The translations under genes and the position numbers were made by a program. Of a stretch of DNA of 64,000 nt, positions 23,529-34,095 are shown in pieces. The stretch covers positions 11,410,344 through 11,474,343 of the forward strand of contig JABAKD010000019.1 in NCBI GenBank assembly GCA_012845835.1, in the 5' to 3' direction. The DNA comes from Undaria pinnatifida. Taxonomy: Eukaryota > Sar > Phaeophyceae > Laminariales > Alariaceae. Within the stretch, counting starts at the first letter, position 1; each line of letters begins with the position of its first letter. The notes below the pieces were generated by a model. That model saw only the letters and a program-made list of their open reading frames with translations, did no database searches and had not been told where the DNA came from.

Positions 23529-25025
23529 ATTATTCCAATTTCGATCCCCTATACCTTTCGTAGAACATGTTCTTCCCCCGGTTGTTTGCTATTTAGCAGA
23601 CACTGCTGATGCTTTGTCTTATTTCGTCCTTCGCGTCACGAAGCACTCTCTACACGCTGCTACTGTAGATACTTCCCTGCACGCGCTACGTAAATCTTGC
23701 GTTTTTGTCACCGCCCGCCCGGTGACAATAATTGGACTGGTCTTATTCCACCTAAAACAGCCATTATTAATGTTTCCTGGACGCTCTATATCTCCTAAAC
23801 CGGTGCCTCTTGAATCGAGCTTTACGAATCATTTTGCACCACTGTTGTACACATATTTACCGGTAACTTTGTCAGCGCGGTTAAAAACAAGTCGGGCCTG
23901 AAGACAAGCAACGTGAATGTTCCTCTTTCCTTGCTTTACTGACCCAATAGGGACATACAATTCCGTATTCTATCATCCGATACTCTGACCACATCCAACT
24001 AGCCTCATTTTGTTCATGATTCAAACGTTTACGTCAACGTCAGCTTGAGCCCTCTACTTTGTTTACGTCCTCGATCTCCGTCGTCAAGCAGTTCGAGAAT
24101 TGCTGTCTACCTGGGGGGGTCCGAAGTCCAGCAATTAACGTGGCTGCCCTACACTCGCATCGAGCTCTCGGGGTATGATAACCAAACCGAGGTTACGGCT
24201 GTTCGTACGGACATGGTGAGGGTTAAAGAGCTGCCGGGAAATTACTCTTCGGGATAATAACGCCCCGAAGTTATTACGCTGAGTTTGCCAAAGCACTAGA
24301 CTAAATAGTAGATATGTTTCAACTGTCCTCGCTTTCTCTCATCACACTCGTGTGCCCTACCTTGACTGTTCTGCGTTTACGTGTCCCACGTTGGATGGTG
24401 TCAAGACAATTGGCAAGAGCACGAAGAAGCCATTGACCGGCAGCTCCAGGACCAGCTACCCTACATTGGCACTTTCTTCGACTGAGCTAACTAGTCCAAA
24501 CGTAACTGTGAGTGATCCGTCGAATAACCATCAATTTTGTTTGAGTATAGAATGCGGAGTTGTTTCGTGTCGCTACCAACACGCTTGCGCTGCACTGCAT
24601 CATTTGTATTACTTGAAGCAGTTGTGGATATTGCTTGCGTTTGCCTAGTCCCATGGTTATTTCACGTTATCCATGAATCGGTGTGACAAGTGTCAGAAGT
24701 CATCATATTTTTAATGACTGTCGTTGTGTACCTAGGCCATGAGTTTTTTTTTTTATTTCGTAGAAGTTTGTTCTTCTCCGAAATCCTTTTTTGGGAGATT
24801 TCTTAAGCTCCCGAATTGAGGAGTAGTATTAGAAAAGAAATGGTGCACCTCTATCGTACCACTCGTCGTCAATACTTCGTAGCGTTAGGTAGTATGCAAC
24901 CAACCTACTTGATTGTTGCCGACGACAGCAAGCTCCCTCTATGCCCTTGGTTCGCCTTTTTTGAGTGCGAGTTTTCAGCGTTGATTGACCAATTTCTCCG
25001 CCCCGCCCACCCTCCCTGCATGCAG
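23529..25025. other. possible upstream exons of the membrane-protein gene, unresolved
   Basis: Coding-like stretches (for example a frame with LPYTRIELSGYDNQTEV near 24139-24190) lie upstream of the two supported exons at 25026-25661, but I could not find splice junctions that join them. A 137-codon frame at 23488-23901 is also unrecognised and begins inside the LTR block. Confidence 0.3.
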
Positions 25026-25661
25026 ACCTTTGAGTCCGAACATGCTATCGAGGTCACTGGGGCCTTCACGTTGGGCGCCCTGTTCCTTACCTTAACGCTT
25101 GGCTCGTTCTCCCTGACGACGCTTAAAGAAGACAACCCGGTTGATATTCCCGACTTTATTGCCAGCATTGGCGGCTTCTGGGGTGAGTGGATGGGTCCCG
25201 CAGGCCTGACTATGTTATAAAAAAGTTCGATGTATGTTTCTTGGCGTTACGTTAGTTGCGAGTGATACCCGCCACCTCAGTCGCCAAACCAACTTTCTCG
25301 CCCTACGCCGTCGTTTCCACCTCCTAACATCTTAGAGGTGCTGCTCCTGGGTTGGGGGATTTTCTTCATTGCGACGCGCGACACCACACCACAGCAAAAA
25401 GCTCGCCGTTTTGAAGAGCCCATCGAGAGGAGCATACACATGGTGCGTACGAACGGACTAACGCGCAGATCTTCGCGCAAATCGGCGGCCGTCTCCTACG
25501 CAGAGACAGGCGGCGAAGAACAGCCGAACTGGGACATCGCGCACGGAGGTCCTGTTCAAGCTACGGGCCGTGCTAACGGCGGTACGGCGGTGTCGGCGAA
25601 TTCCGTTGAAGCTACGGGAACGAACGGCGGTACAGTGTCGGAGAGTGAAGCCACGGTGTAA
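25026..25661 (+). CDS. C-terminal two exons of a predicted membrane protein
   Basis: Exon A, 25026-25182, follows a CATGCAG acceptor. It codes TFESEHAIEVTGAFTLGALF and a hydrophobic segment (FLTLTLGSFSLTTL), then KEDNPVDIPDFIASIGGFW, ending at a GTGAGT donor. Exon B, 25336-25661, follows CATCTTAG. The junction restores phase (G plus AG, Glu), giving a second hydrophobic segment VLLLGWGIFFIATRD and a cytoplasm-like tail DTTPQQKARRFEEPIERSIH with a Thr/Gly-rich end, stop at 25659-25661. The intron is 153 bp. I do not recognise the family; the layout suggests an extracellular or luminal part, two membrane segments and a polar tail. A degenerate copy of exon B lies at 30096. The missing 5' exons leave open whether the gene is functional. 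Confidence 0.5.
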
Positions 25662-28600
25662 TAAGCACGTTCCGAGACAAGGTGAAACTCGATCCTGCTG
25701 GTATCGCACCGTGTGTGAACTGAGGTGTGGAGTGAGTTGCTGTGCCATCAGCAACAAGATTCACTCGGCCCGTCTTAAACGTTGTCGTATTTACAACATC
25801 GAGAGGCAGTGTGGACTGTAGACCCCTTTTTCGGTGCGATTGTCTCAAGGTGATGAAACCACGAAGGCAGGAGCTGTGAGCAATACGTACTGGAAAGACA
25901 CTTGTTGAAAACGTTCTAGCAATAGACAGACACGATTTGTTTTTTTTTTAACCTACCCCTGCTAAAGCTTTTTCGGTAGATGCTAAGCGAAGTTGATATC
26001 CTTACCCCTTTGCTCTTTTGACGTGACATCTAGGGCGGGGTGCGCGAAGCCAGCTTGTCGTTGTATGCTGTGGGTGTTGCGCTCAGGCGCTGTGGGTGTT
26101 GCGCTCGGGCGTTAACAGGGACAAACGTGATTCGTGAATCCGAAGAGATGCAGGGCGAGGTTTGAGGGGCTCTGCAACTCCAGTATTCGTTCGTGTCATT
26201 GTTGTGGCTGGTGGCGGCCAACGTTGTGTCCCAGGCATTCAAGGCTTCCGGGGTTGATCCTTTTAGTCGCGCTCGGTTTGGCCTGAACTGAACACAAACG
26301 TACCGTGTTGAATGCTACTGCTGGGCTCGGCTATGGCTGGTGTTGTTGTCGTTGAGGTCAAGAGCTCGTATATGAGCTCAAGAAGACCTAGGCGTGTGAA
26401 CAAGTGAAAAATCTTGATCGTTTTATATGTTTTTCAATCTGACTGCTCTCGCCCTCCTGTTTAATCTCTGTCGCTTCTATTGCTACAGACGTTCAGTAAC
26501 GGGCCTGCACAGGCTCGGGATTTTCCTCGACTTTATATTGTGGCAGCCAGCCATTGCAGACGTCCTGCTCCCTCAGTCAGAATTGGCGAGCGAGTCTACC
26601 GGCAAGCGACAAAGAGGGGCTGTCGGCGTGCAGAGTGCAACTGCCACCGCCCACACCCTCGCCGCGTGCCCTTTAAACCTGCAAAACGATCATCAGCTGT
26701 CCGCAGTAGCTCCGTTAGGACAGTTTGCACGCATATTCCTACAGTGGCGGGAGCACGTGCGGTAGCGGACAGCCCACCTCGATGATATAGGCACCCAGCG
26801 AGCGCTAGTATTGGTGTGGACTCCTGTCCCAGGACAGGCCACCCTCGCGGCAATAAGTCAATGAATTATTTTCGGTTTGTTTTTGTTGCCGGTCTCATAT
26901 ATCACTAGTCAGGGTTGCAAGCTGAATCAAGGTTTACACTGGAGTAACGCATCGGTACTCACTATTGCTTTTAGCCGGCGTTAATTTAGCTGAGTATCAC
27001 GCAAGAAAAAGACGCGATTTTGACTCAGCGGGAGTTATGTGCGTACCGCGGTTTTTAGTCCAGCGTGACAAATCGCTGTTTTGAGATGAAATGTCTAGTA
27101 CTCGCAGTCTGCCTGACACGCAGTATGTTCATGTAGTCTGCGGAGTTTGATTAACGTTCGAGATTGTTTTGGAGAGTTTGGTGTTGGGAAATGGAAGCGT
27201 TCTATTAGATGGTGATATTGAGATGGTATACTGTCAGGATCAGCTACCCAGTGGAAACATGCCTGCTACGGTGTGATGCTATTAGTTCAATTGTTCTGGG
27301 GCGATTCCGATGGGACACGCCTGCTATAGTTAATCTTCGTATATTAAAAAATGGCGCTTGCTTATTATTGATTGTAGTTCTTGTACTTTCTTCGTCGTAT
27401 TCCAACTGTTCTTGTACGTCTTGTACCGTGGTTCTCTGCTCTATCTACTCCTACGCCTGATCCCGTTGCCACGGCCTGATGCAACGGACCTCATGAGCTT
27501 GACCATCCCGGTATTAGAGAGATCCATTGCTGGATACTGCTTGGCAGGTTTTGCTTGGTTTTACTCGAAGCCGTATTGGGCTGATTTGACTTGACAACAT
27601 TTGGTTAGGGTCCATGTTGATTATGTTACGTGCCTCAGGCTGCCCAACTACGCGCCAACACACCCGGTCACCCCGTTAAGTAGATTAGCCTCTGACGTTT
27701 CAGCTCGCTGTTTTGTGATGTTCATAATACAACAGTAGTACCGCCTAAGTTGGAGAAGAGCAGCGCGGGGTCGATCATCACGCCAATGTTAAACGTTTGG
27801 AGGAACGCGTTCTACGCCAGCGTTTGATTCGGCTGCAGTTTCGTGGGTACTCACCCTCGTGAACGCATATTCCCCGAATCCCCCCCCCCCTGCCTAGTGC
27901 ATGGCCTCACGCGCCGAGAGAGTGGCTTTTAGTCTAGCTTGCGGTACGCTATTTTGCTTGTTTACAACTGTGCGATTTTGCCGTATTCAAGTATGTATGT
28001 GGTTCACCTTAGTGTCCCATGTTAGTTTTTCGCCAGACGAATCGTCGTTGGCATCCGTGCGCGTAAGAACTAGCCTTCAACAGTTTCCAGCGCTTAGCAC
28101 TAAGTCCTTGTTTTTCTTGCGGGCGTCACATACACCATGTATGTATGTGACAAGTAAGCCGGTACGTAGCACCTAGTAGCCACCCCGCCCATATATAGTC
28201 TATACATACACTTCGTGAATATTTTCCATCCCCATGTTTGCGTCGGATATGTAAGGCATGGTAGTAAGTAGCAGTATTAGTAGTGGTAGCAGTCATCTTA
28301 TTCAAGTTTAGTTCCCATGGGCATGGTTTTTGTTCGTGCGGTTTAAGGCAATTCACAAGTTAAGGCTGGTGGAGAGATGGTGTGTTCGCATCAAATTTTA
28401 AGGGGGCTCGCCACAAGCCCACTCGATTCTTATTTTTGCGTTAAGGATCGAGACAATCGTTGCGGCTTACGGGTTATTCAAGAAGTGCGATGTAGGCGAG
28501 ATTTTTTGCTCGGCAACTGGAATTGTTTCAAGGATTCACTTCATTGGGGTATTTATTCGTTGAACGAAGCGCCTGGCCATAAACCGCTTGGAAGCTTGTT

Positions 28601-28686
28601 TAACTATCCACAGTTTGTACCCTACAGAAGAGTTTGTTTCCTGCATTTCGGGTGTTGGTTTGGCCTTGTTGAGTCGAAGGGGCGGG
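25662..28686. other. 3-kb stretch with no recognisable gene
   Basis: A few frames up to 112 codons on the plus strand (26427-26785) overlap one another in different phases and show no domain. Small direct repeats such as GCTGTGGGTGTTGCGCTC twice near 26070-26110 are visible. A fragment at 28625-28690 (GGGTGTTGGTTTGGCCTTGT) resembles the dispersed repeat at 31385-31525. Confidence 0.35.
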
Positions 28687-29731
28687 TATTATAATACTTT
28701 GTTTGGGTAAGCTGTTGGTTAATCTTTTGCAAGTGGTCAAACGGACTAATACCCCACTAATTCCTTAACAAATAAATGGCATCGACGGCAGGACCATGGG
28801 TTTTCGGGGTCTTGGGTTCAAATCCCACTATCCACAATAATAATGAACTTTTTCAGACTTTTTTTCCCATGTCGAACTTAAAAAATAAAATACTCTCTCC
28901 TGGTATACCCAGGAAATGAACCCGCTTGGATATTGACGGGTCCGCCCGTACATCCGGCCGACCTGCTATCCCGCCGTTTCAGAGGGGGAGAGTGTTACAA
29001 GGCTTAGTTTGGGTAAGCTATTGGTCAACCTTTTGCAAGTGGTCAAAACCCCACTAATACCTTCACAAATGGTGTCAGATTGGTTGACGTCTTTCAAGTG
29101 GTCAAACGGACAAAAATATCCCACTAATTCCTTCACAAATGGCGTCGCCGACAGACCATGTTTTTTTTGGTCGTGGGTTCGAGTCCCACATCCACCATAC
29201 TGAACTTTTTCAGATTTTCCACGTGTCGAACTTGAAAAATACTCGCTCTGTCTGGTATCCCCAGGAAATAAAACCGATTGGATATTGACAGGTTCGCCCG
29301 TCCGTATATCCGGCCGACCTGGTATCGCCCCGTTTCATGGGGGGAGAGTGTTATAAGGCTTAGTTTGGGTAAGGTAATGGTTAGCATTTTGCCAGTGAGT
29401 GATCAAACGGACTAATACCCCACTAACACCTTAACAAATGGCGTCGTCGACGGACCATGGAGTTTTTTGGGTCGTGGGTTCGAGTCCCACATCAACCATA
29501 ATGTACTTTTTCAGACTTTCCCCATGTCGAACTTGAAAAATACTTGCCCTGGTATCCCCAGGAAATAAAACCGCTTGGATATTGACAGGTCTACCCGCAT
29601 ATCCGGCCGACCTGCTATCCCGCCGTTTCAGGCGGGAAGAATGCCATAAGGCTTAGCTTGGGTGAGCTATTGGTTAACCTTTTGCAAGTGGTCAAACGGA
29701 CTAATACCCCACTATTAATAATACCTTAACA
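28687..29731 (+). mobile_element. tandem TRIM-like miniature LTR retrotransposon (4 LTRs, 3 internal domains)
   Basis: Four short LTR-like repeats of 75-145 bp lie at 28687-28770, 28993-29137 (with an internal partial duplication), 29349-29436 and 29642-29731. The intact form begins TGTTATAAGGCTTAG and ends CCTTAACA, an inverted TGTTA...TAACA terminus. Each of the last three is preceded by a purine tract (GAGGGGGAGAG, GGGGGGAGAG, GGCGGGAAGA). Each of the second and third is followed after AA by TGGCGTCG-CGAC, a TGG-initial site suited to tRNA priming. The internal domains are about 205-222 bp and contain a tRNA T-arm-like GTGGGTTCGAGTCCCAC (at 29174 and 29475; diverged at 28813). No protein is encoded. 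A tRNA-derived SINE array is the alternative. Confidence 0.65.
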
Positions 29732-30095
29732 GGGGTACACAATTCCAGTTTTTCTGTAGCAAAAAGGATACGAAGAAGGCGGGACGCCCTCCATGGATAT
29801 CCAATAATAACATGGAATATCACCCCATGGACGGAGGCACGGGGGTATGATCGCTTTTAAGTAGGTACATTTTCTCTCGAGTTTGTATGCTGGCTTCATC
29901 TTGGCCAGGTACAATTCACCTGAGAGCCAGCATGTTTTTTTGGCAACGAAGCCCGACTGTGGCATTCAGGCTCAGTGAACTGTAGTCAATTGAATTTTAA
30001 TGGTGCCAACCGAAAAAAACTGTTTGCACTAATCTCGCAGCGGAAGCTTGCCTCTCTGTGTGCGCACCTGTTAGCGCTCTCGCGCCTGAACTTAG
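29732..30095. other. no recognisable gene
   Basis: Short frames only. No counterpart of membrane-protein exon A is visible upstream of the duplicated tail exon at 30096. Confidence 0.4.
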
Positions 30096-30352
30096 AGGTT
30101 TTACTCGACGAGTGGCCTGGGGGGGGGGGGGTCTTCACCACCACGCAAGACATCGCACCAAAACAAAAAGCTCGCCCATTTGCCAGCCAAATCAAGAAGA
30201 TGAAAAACTCCATGAAGGAACGTCTCCCCCTCACCGGTGGCAATCTCCGAGAAGGACGACGGCGCCGAAGAGCAATCCGACTGGGACACGCCGAAAAGAA
30301 ATTCCCTTGAAGCTACTTGCACTGAAAACAGCGGTGGCAGCACAAGCTGTCG
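30096..30352 (+). pseudogene. duplicated tail exon of the 25-kb membrane protein
   Basis: After an acceptor-like CCTGAACTTAG the sequence codes VLLDEWPGGGG, then FTTTQDIAPKQKARPFASQI. This aligns with VLLLGWGIFF and ATRDTTPQQKARRFEEPIER of exon B at 25336. The hydrophobic segment is disrupted by a run of 13 G. The frame then shifts, and homology resumes as GAEEQSDWDTPKRNSLEAT against GGEEQPNWDIAHGGPVQAT. A degenerate copy of one exon; no partner exon was found. Confidence 0.6.
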
Positions 30353-31380
30353 TTGTATACCGATGCGTGAGTATGTCGACCCTTCCCTGACCCCTGAGGG
30401 TCAGGTGTGGTGGAAAAACCCAACTACCTGTATATACCTGGTAGTCTATTAGACTTGGCTAGATGATTACTACTTCGAACGTATCCCCTTCTAATGCCTT
30501 CTGACGCGTGCTATTGAACGGGATTGTTACAATAAATACGCACCAGTATGACAACGTTCGCACAGGCATGTTCAAATATATGACCAAAACCGACGCCCGT
30601 GCCAAAAGCAGGGAATTCGCGGCAATCCCAAAGAAACGGACAACATGCATTTGCCATTAGTAACAACGGGCATGCGATCGTCGTGGTTCTCGCCGGTTAG
30701 TGCACCTAAACAAGGACGCGCACTGCCAAATATACCCGAATACGGCGTTTCACTACCGTAACTCCCGACGAAGTTTGGAAAACTGAACGTGCAGCTTTCA
30801 CGCGGTGCTTTCGAGTCGTTCTACCGCAGCCCCCCCAACTTTTCTTGAACGAAATCGCCGGTTTCAAAACCAGCTCCTGGTCGTATCTCCTGAAGATCGG
30901 TGTCCATCGACACCCCGACGTCATCAATCGATAGACTTTTGCACACAAGAAAATATATGGATACTTTTGTTTCAATAGCATCCTTCCTTGTGTCGAGCAA
31001 CCATGATCCGTTCGTTAAGGAAACTGATGTTTTTTGGGGGGGGTATCGTAGAATCAGTCTTTCACTGGCCGATACGTTACGTGTATGAAATACGTGGAAG
31101 TGTAGTGAGCTTAAGCTTAATTTTTGCCCATCCGCAGGGTTAAAAAATATAAACAATATTTAAGTTGCCATCGGCACGATTTCGATTCGTGCGGTGAGTA
31201 GTTCACAAGTTGAACGGCGCGGAAGAGAAGCGTGTTCGCATCGACGTTTGTGACGCGCCCATGCCCGAAATACTTATTGAGCCTCCTCTCCTGTCTTTGA
31301 GGATCATAATGACGGTTCAGGTTTTCCTCGATTTTCGTTGATGGCGTTTTATTATGGTTTACCGCTACATGAATTTCCGT
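30353..31380. other. no recognisable gene; retroposon tail fragment
   Basis: Contains at 31078-31150 a plus-strand fragment ATACGTGGAAGTGTAGTGAG ... CCCATCCGCAGGGTTAAAAA, a diverged copy of the hairpin/poly(A) retroposon tail. A 111-codon minus-strand frame (30821-31156) overlaps it and is unrecognised. Confidence 0.4.
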
Positions 31381-31384
31381 TGCA

Positions 31385-31525
31385 TGTAGTAGAACTTCGT
31401 CAGTGGACGAATTGTTTGGCCCGTGCATCGGTTGGGTGCTTGGTCAGGTACCTTCCATGTGTACCAAACAAAAGCACGAGCTCATCTCCTGTCTTTGGGG
31501 TGTCGGTTCGGCCTTGTGACGAACG
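31385..31525. repeat. dispersed repeat, copy 1
   Basis: Shares with 33955-34095 the segments GTGGACGAA, GCATCG-T-GGGTGCTT, GGTACC and TGTCTTTGGGG-GTCGGTTCGG. A fainter piece is at 28625-28690. Nature unknown. Confidence 0.55.
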
Positions 31526-31759
31526 GGCGAGTACGTGACATCTCTAAAATCGGAAACGGAGCAGGTGAAAGAATCTGCAGGAGTACCCTTTGAGAGCAGA
31601 GAATAGCGCCTCATCGAATAAGCCCCTGATGGGAAATCCCTTGTATGCGATTCCTCGTAAGCCAACAAGCTCATCGTGGCTAAGTATAAGTCGCCCATCA
31701 TAAGGCGTCAGTAACGCCTAGCTACGATGTCCTCTTGTATGTATTAGAGGTCAGCAGAG

Positions 31760-32080
31760 ATCAAGCCCAGACCTGTCGCTCGGGGGGTGGTGCTGCTGAA
31801 GACGTTATCATGCTTCTTGCGGTTGGCGCCGACTGCGCATGCTTCTGGCGGCATCCACTCTTTTAGATATATGACAAATAGGGCGTGTGTGACCATCTGC
31901 GAAAACCACAGAAGATTCGCCGAACGTGACTAGCCTTATACCCGCAAAGCTCTTCGACTTTACATCGCAGGCACAACCATGGAATACGTGCACGAACGCT
32001 GGGACCACACTCCTCGTTCTGTAAAGTGCACAACGGAGTCGGAAGCACGAGCTCCGTGGCACTACTCTCTATACGCATAC
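31760..32080 (-). pseudogene. possible copia polyprotein relic
   Basis: The minus strand reads FVHVFHGCACDVKSKSFAGI followed by RLVTFGESS, resembling the segment downstream of copia integrase where a VH(V/L)P ... K(L/W)(D/E)PKS ... GI(F/L)VGYGESS pattern is usual. Stops and shifts surround it. Call rests on this short resemblance only. Confidence 0.3.
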
Positions 32081-32589
32081 CCTATTTGTCTTGCCTCATT
32101 GTGGAATTAACTGTCTCTTCGAGTGTGTCGGTTGTTCCAGCTCTTTGAGAAAAGCATCTGCCACCGGGCAGCATGGCTCGAACACACAAAAGAGATCGAT
32201 ATCTGCGTAACAAAACGAAGAAGTTCGTAGATGTACCACTACTATCTCAATTCATTCGATTAGATGTCCCTACGCAGTACGTCCGAGTCCTTCGAAGGGT
32301 GTCGAAAGTCGTACTAAGGTAGGTCGAAATCTCCGAGGAGCCGGCGATATCAAATGAATACCATGAACGTTATATTATATCAACAGAAAATGGTTGTCCA
32401 GGCCACCTGGGCTACCACGAGGAACCGGTTCCAGGGCCTTGGGTTCAACAGAAATGAAAACAAACGTCGAAAATACGTAATACGCCTATCTCTCGTGGTC
32501 CGTACTTGCCAAAAAACACCCCTCTCTCCTGCCTGGCTAGCGTATCGCGCATGTGTTCACCCATAGGAGAAAGCATGAGGCACATATGG

Positions 32590-32775
32590 CCACGGATATG
32601 GGCAGGGAAAATCTTACCAAAGCCTGTGGTCGCGTGGAGTACCTCAGCACCAACGGCGGCACCGAGATCGTGATCGCCATCAATATGTGAAGCTGTGCAA
32701 CCGCCTGGCCATCCGGAACAACTACACGGGGATCGACACGCCTAATCGCAACGGCGTAATGAAATGATGGCTTCC
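32590..32775 (+). pseudogene. copia integrase relic
   Basis: Codes RVEYLSTNGGTEI, a stop, then KLCNRLAIRNNYTGIDTPNR and NGVMK. This matches the integrase stretch in which the second catalytic Asp (here Asn in STNGGTE) and the (K/R)NGV(V/A)E motif (Lys replacing the final catalytic Glu) lie. It is distinct in sequence from the 16.8-23.5 kb element, so it represents a second copia lineage. Inactive. Confidence 0.6.
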
Positions 32776-33954
32776 CCTGCTCTTAGAAGGCGGAGTGAGC
32801 ACTTCTGTAGAGCCCCTCCGTTGCTCCTTGGGAAGCTACCGAATTTAGACCGTTCTGGTTTGAAGCACGGCCACCCATGCTCCGCAGCCACTGCCGCAAC
32901 ACGGTACAGAGTCTAAGCTGAGTGCGATTCCAAATCACTGTTCGGGATGTGCTATGGCGGGCCGCCGTTGCCTAAAACACTGGCATTCACGCCCCCCTGC
33001 TGCCATCGCGTACCGTGCCCACAAAGTCGAATCAATGGCTTCAACGAGAACTCGTGTCACGCGCAATCGATTGCCCAAGCGATGTTTTAGTGCATGTATT
33101 TCCGAAGTAACCACTATTAACAGGTGATGTTAACACTTGGTCGCTCATGGCGAGTTGACTCTTCGGATGCTATCTTAGACTCCTCGCACCCAATATGTAC
33201 ATGGAATCACGTGTTCGTTGTCTGAGGTCGTGTGGCTTGACTGCCTCTGCAATCGTGTATGTCGGGGGTTACCGTTGTGTGTACGGGCAGTAATGTAGAG
33301 AGGACCCAAAGTATTTGAACGGGGAGGGAAAAATGGAAGGAATCATTGCTCACTACCCACGGTCCTCCCTTGTAGCTCACTGCATCGACAAGCTAATCTA
33401 ATCCAGGGGGCTACATGCCGGGGGCGTTGCTGTTGCTCTGTTCTGGTAAATAGCTGTTACTTTTTCGTCAAACCGTTCCAATTCATCGGCGCGGCGAAAA
33501 ACCCAGCCCAGCCAATTCAAGCTGAACCAAGATAGTATCTCGTGGGGAGTGTGGGGTGCACGCGTTTATTTGTCACTTTTACCCGCCAGCTCAACTCACA
33601 GGCACTCTGAACGATCTTTTGGACATGCCGCAGATGTAGGGTGTTGCCTCCCCCGGCAGACACGTCTCCTACCGCACGCTTCGCGGTTTTTAACGCTTTT
33701 GTGCCGATGTCCGTATCTCCTGATGAATCTCCTGGCCATGTTGCTATGTAAGTATTCTTTGGACCCGATACATACACTATAGGCGGGCTTGCCCACGTGC
33801 CCACACACCCTCCCTTTCTTCGAGAGCCTCCTCCTCTGCCTTGCAGACCAAAATATTCACGGCGGCTTGCCGCGCTCATGTAGTGCAATTCGCGTGTTTT
33901 TCTGCTTGGCAGCGAGATAAACGTTTGGAATGTGTTTGGCGTCGCTGCATGTCT
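32776..33954. other. no recognisable gene
   Basis: May hold further decayed copia sequence directly after 32775. Nothing else is recognisable; a 123-codon minus-strand frame (33517-33888) shows no domain. Confidence 0.35.
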
Positions 33955-34095
33955 TCGGGCTGTTTTCGGTGGACGAAACGTCTGGTCTATGCATCGTTCG
34001 GGTGCTTAATTAGGTACCAGCATGTGGGTGTACCAACCAAATACTTGGGTTTGTTAATGTCTTTCGGCTGTTGATTCGGTCTTGTGGAGACGACC
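33955..34095. repeat. dispersed repeat, copy 2
   Basis: Copy of 31385-31525 (GGTGGACGAAACGTCTGGTC ... GTCTTTCGGCTGTTGATTCG). Confidence 0.55.

Larger units (their letters stand above)
16765..23530 (+). mobile_element. degenerate Ty1/copia-type LTR retrotransposon
   Basis: The order is left LTR-like block, gag, protease, integrase, reverse transcriptase, RNase H, right LTR-like block. In copia elements integrase precedes RT, as here. Several frameshifts and stops interrupt the polyprotein, and the protease lacks its catalytic Asp, so the copy is dead. The LTR-like blocks at 16765-16884 and 23415-23528 share CACGTTCT-C-TGCATACACAC and GCTGCCCTGCGACGCTCTC. About 1.1 kb between the end of RNase H (22276) and the right block has no recognised content. 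A possible primer-binding site, TTGATCAGAGCC (16909-16920), resembles the initiator-Met tRNA site TGGTATCAGAGC. Confidence 0.85.

Noticed and set aside
29170-29200. tRNA gene
   Set aside because: Only the T-arm is intact; no matching acceptor, D or anticodon stem could be drawn around GTGGGTTCGAGTCCCAC.
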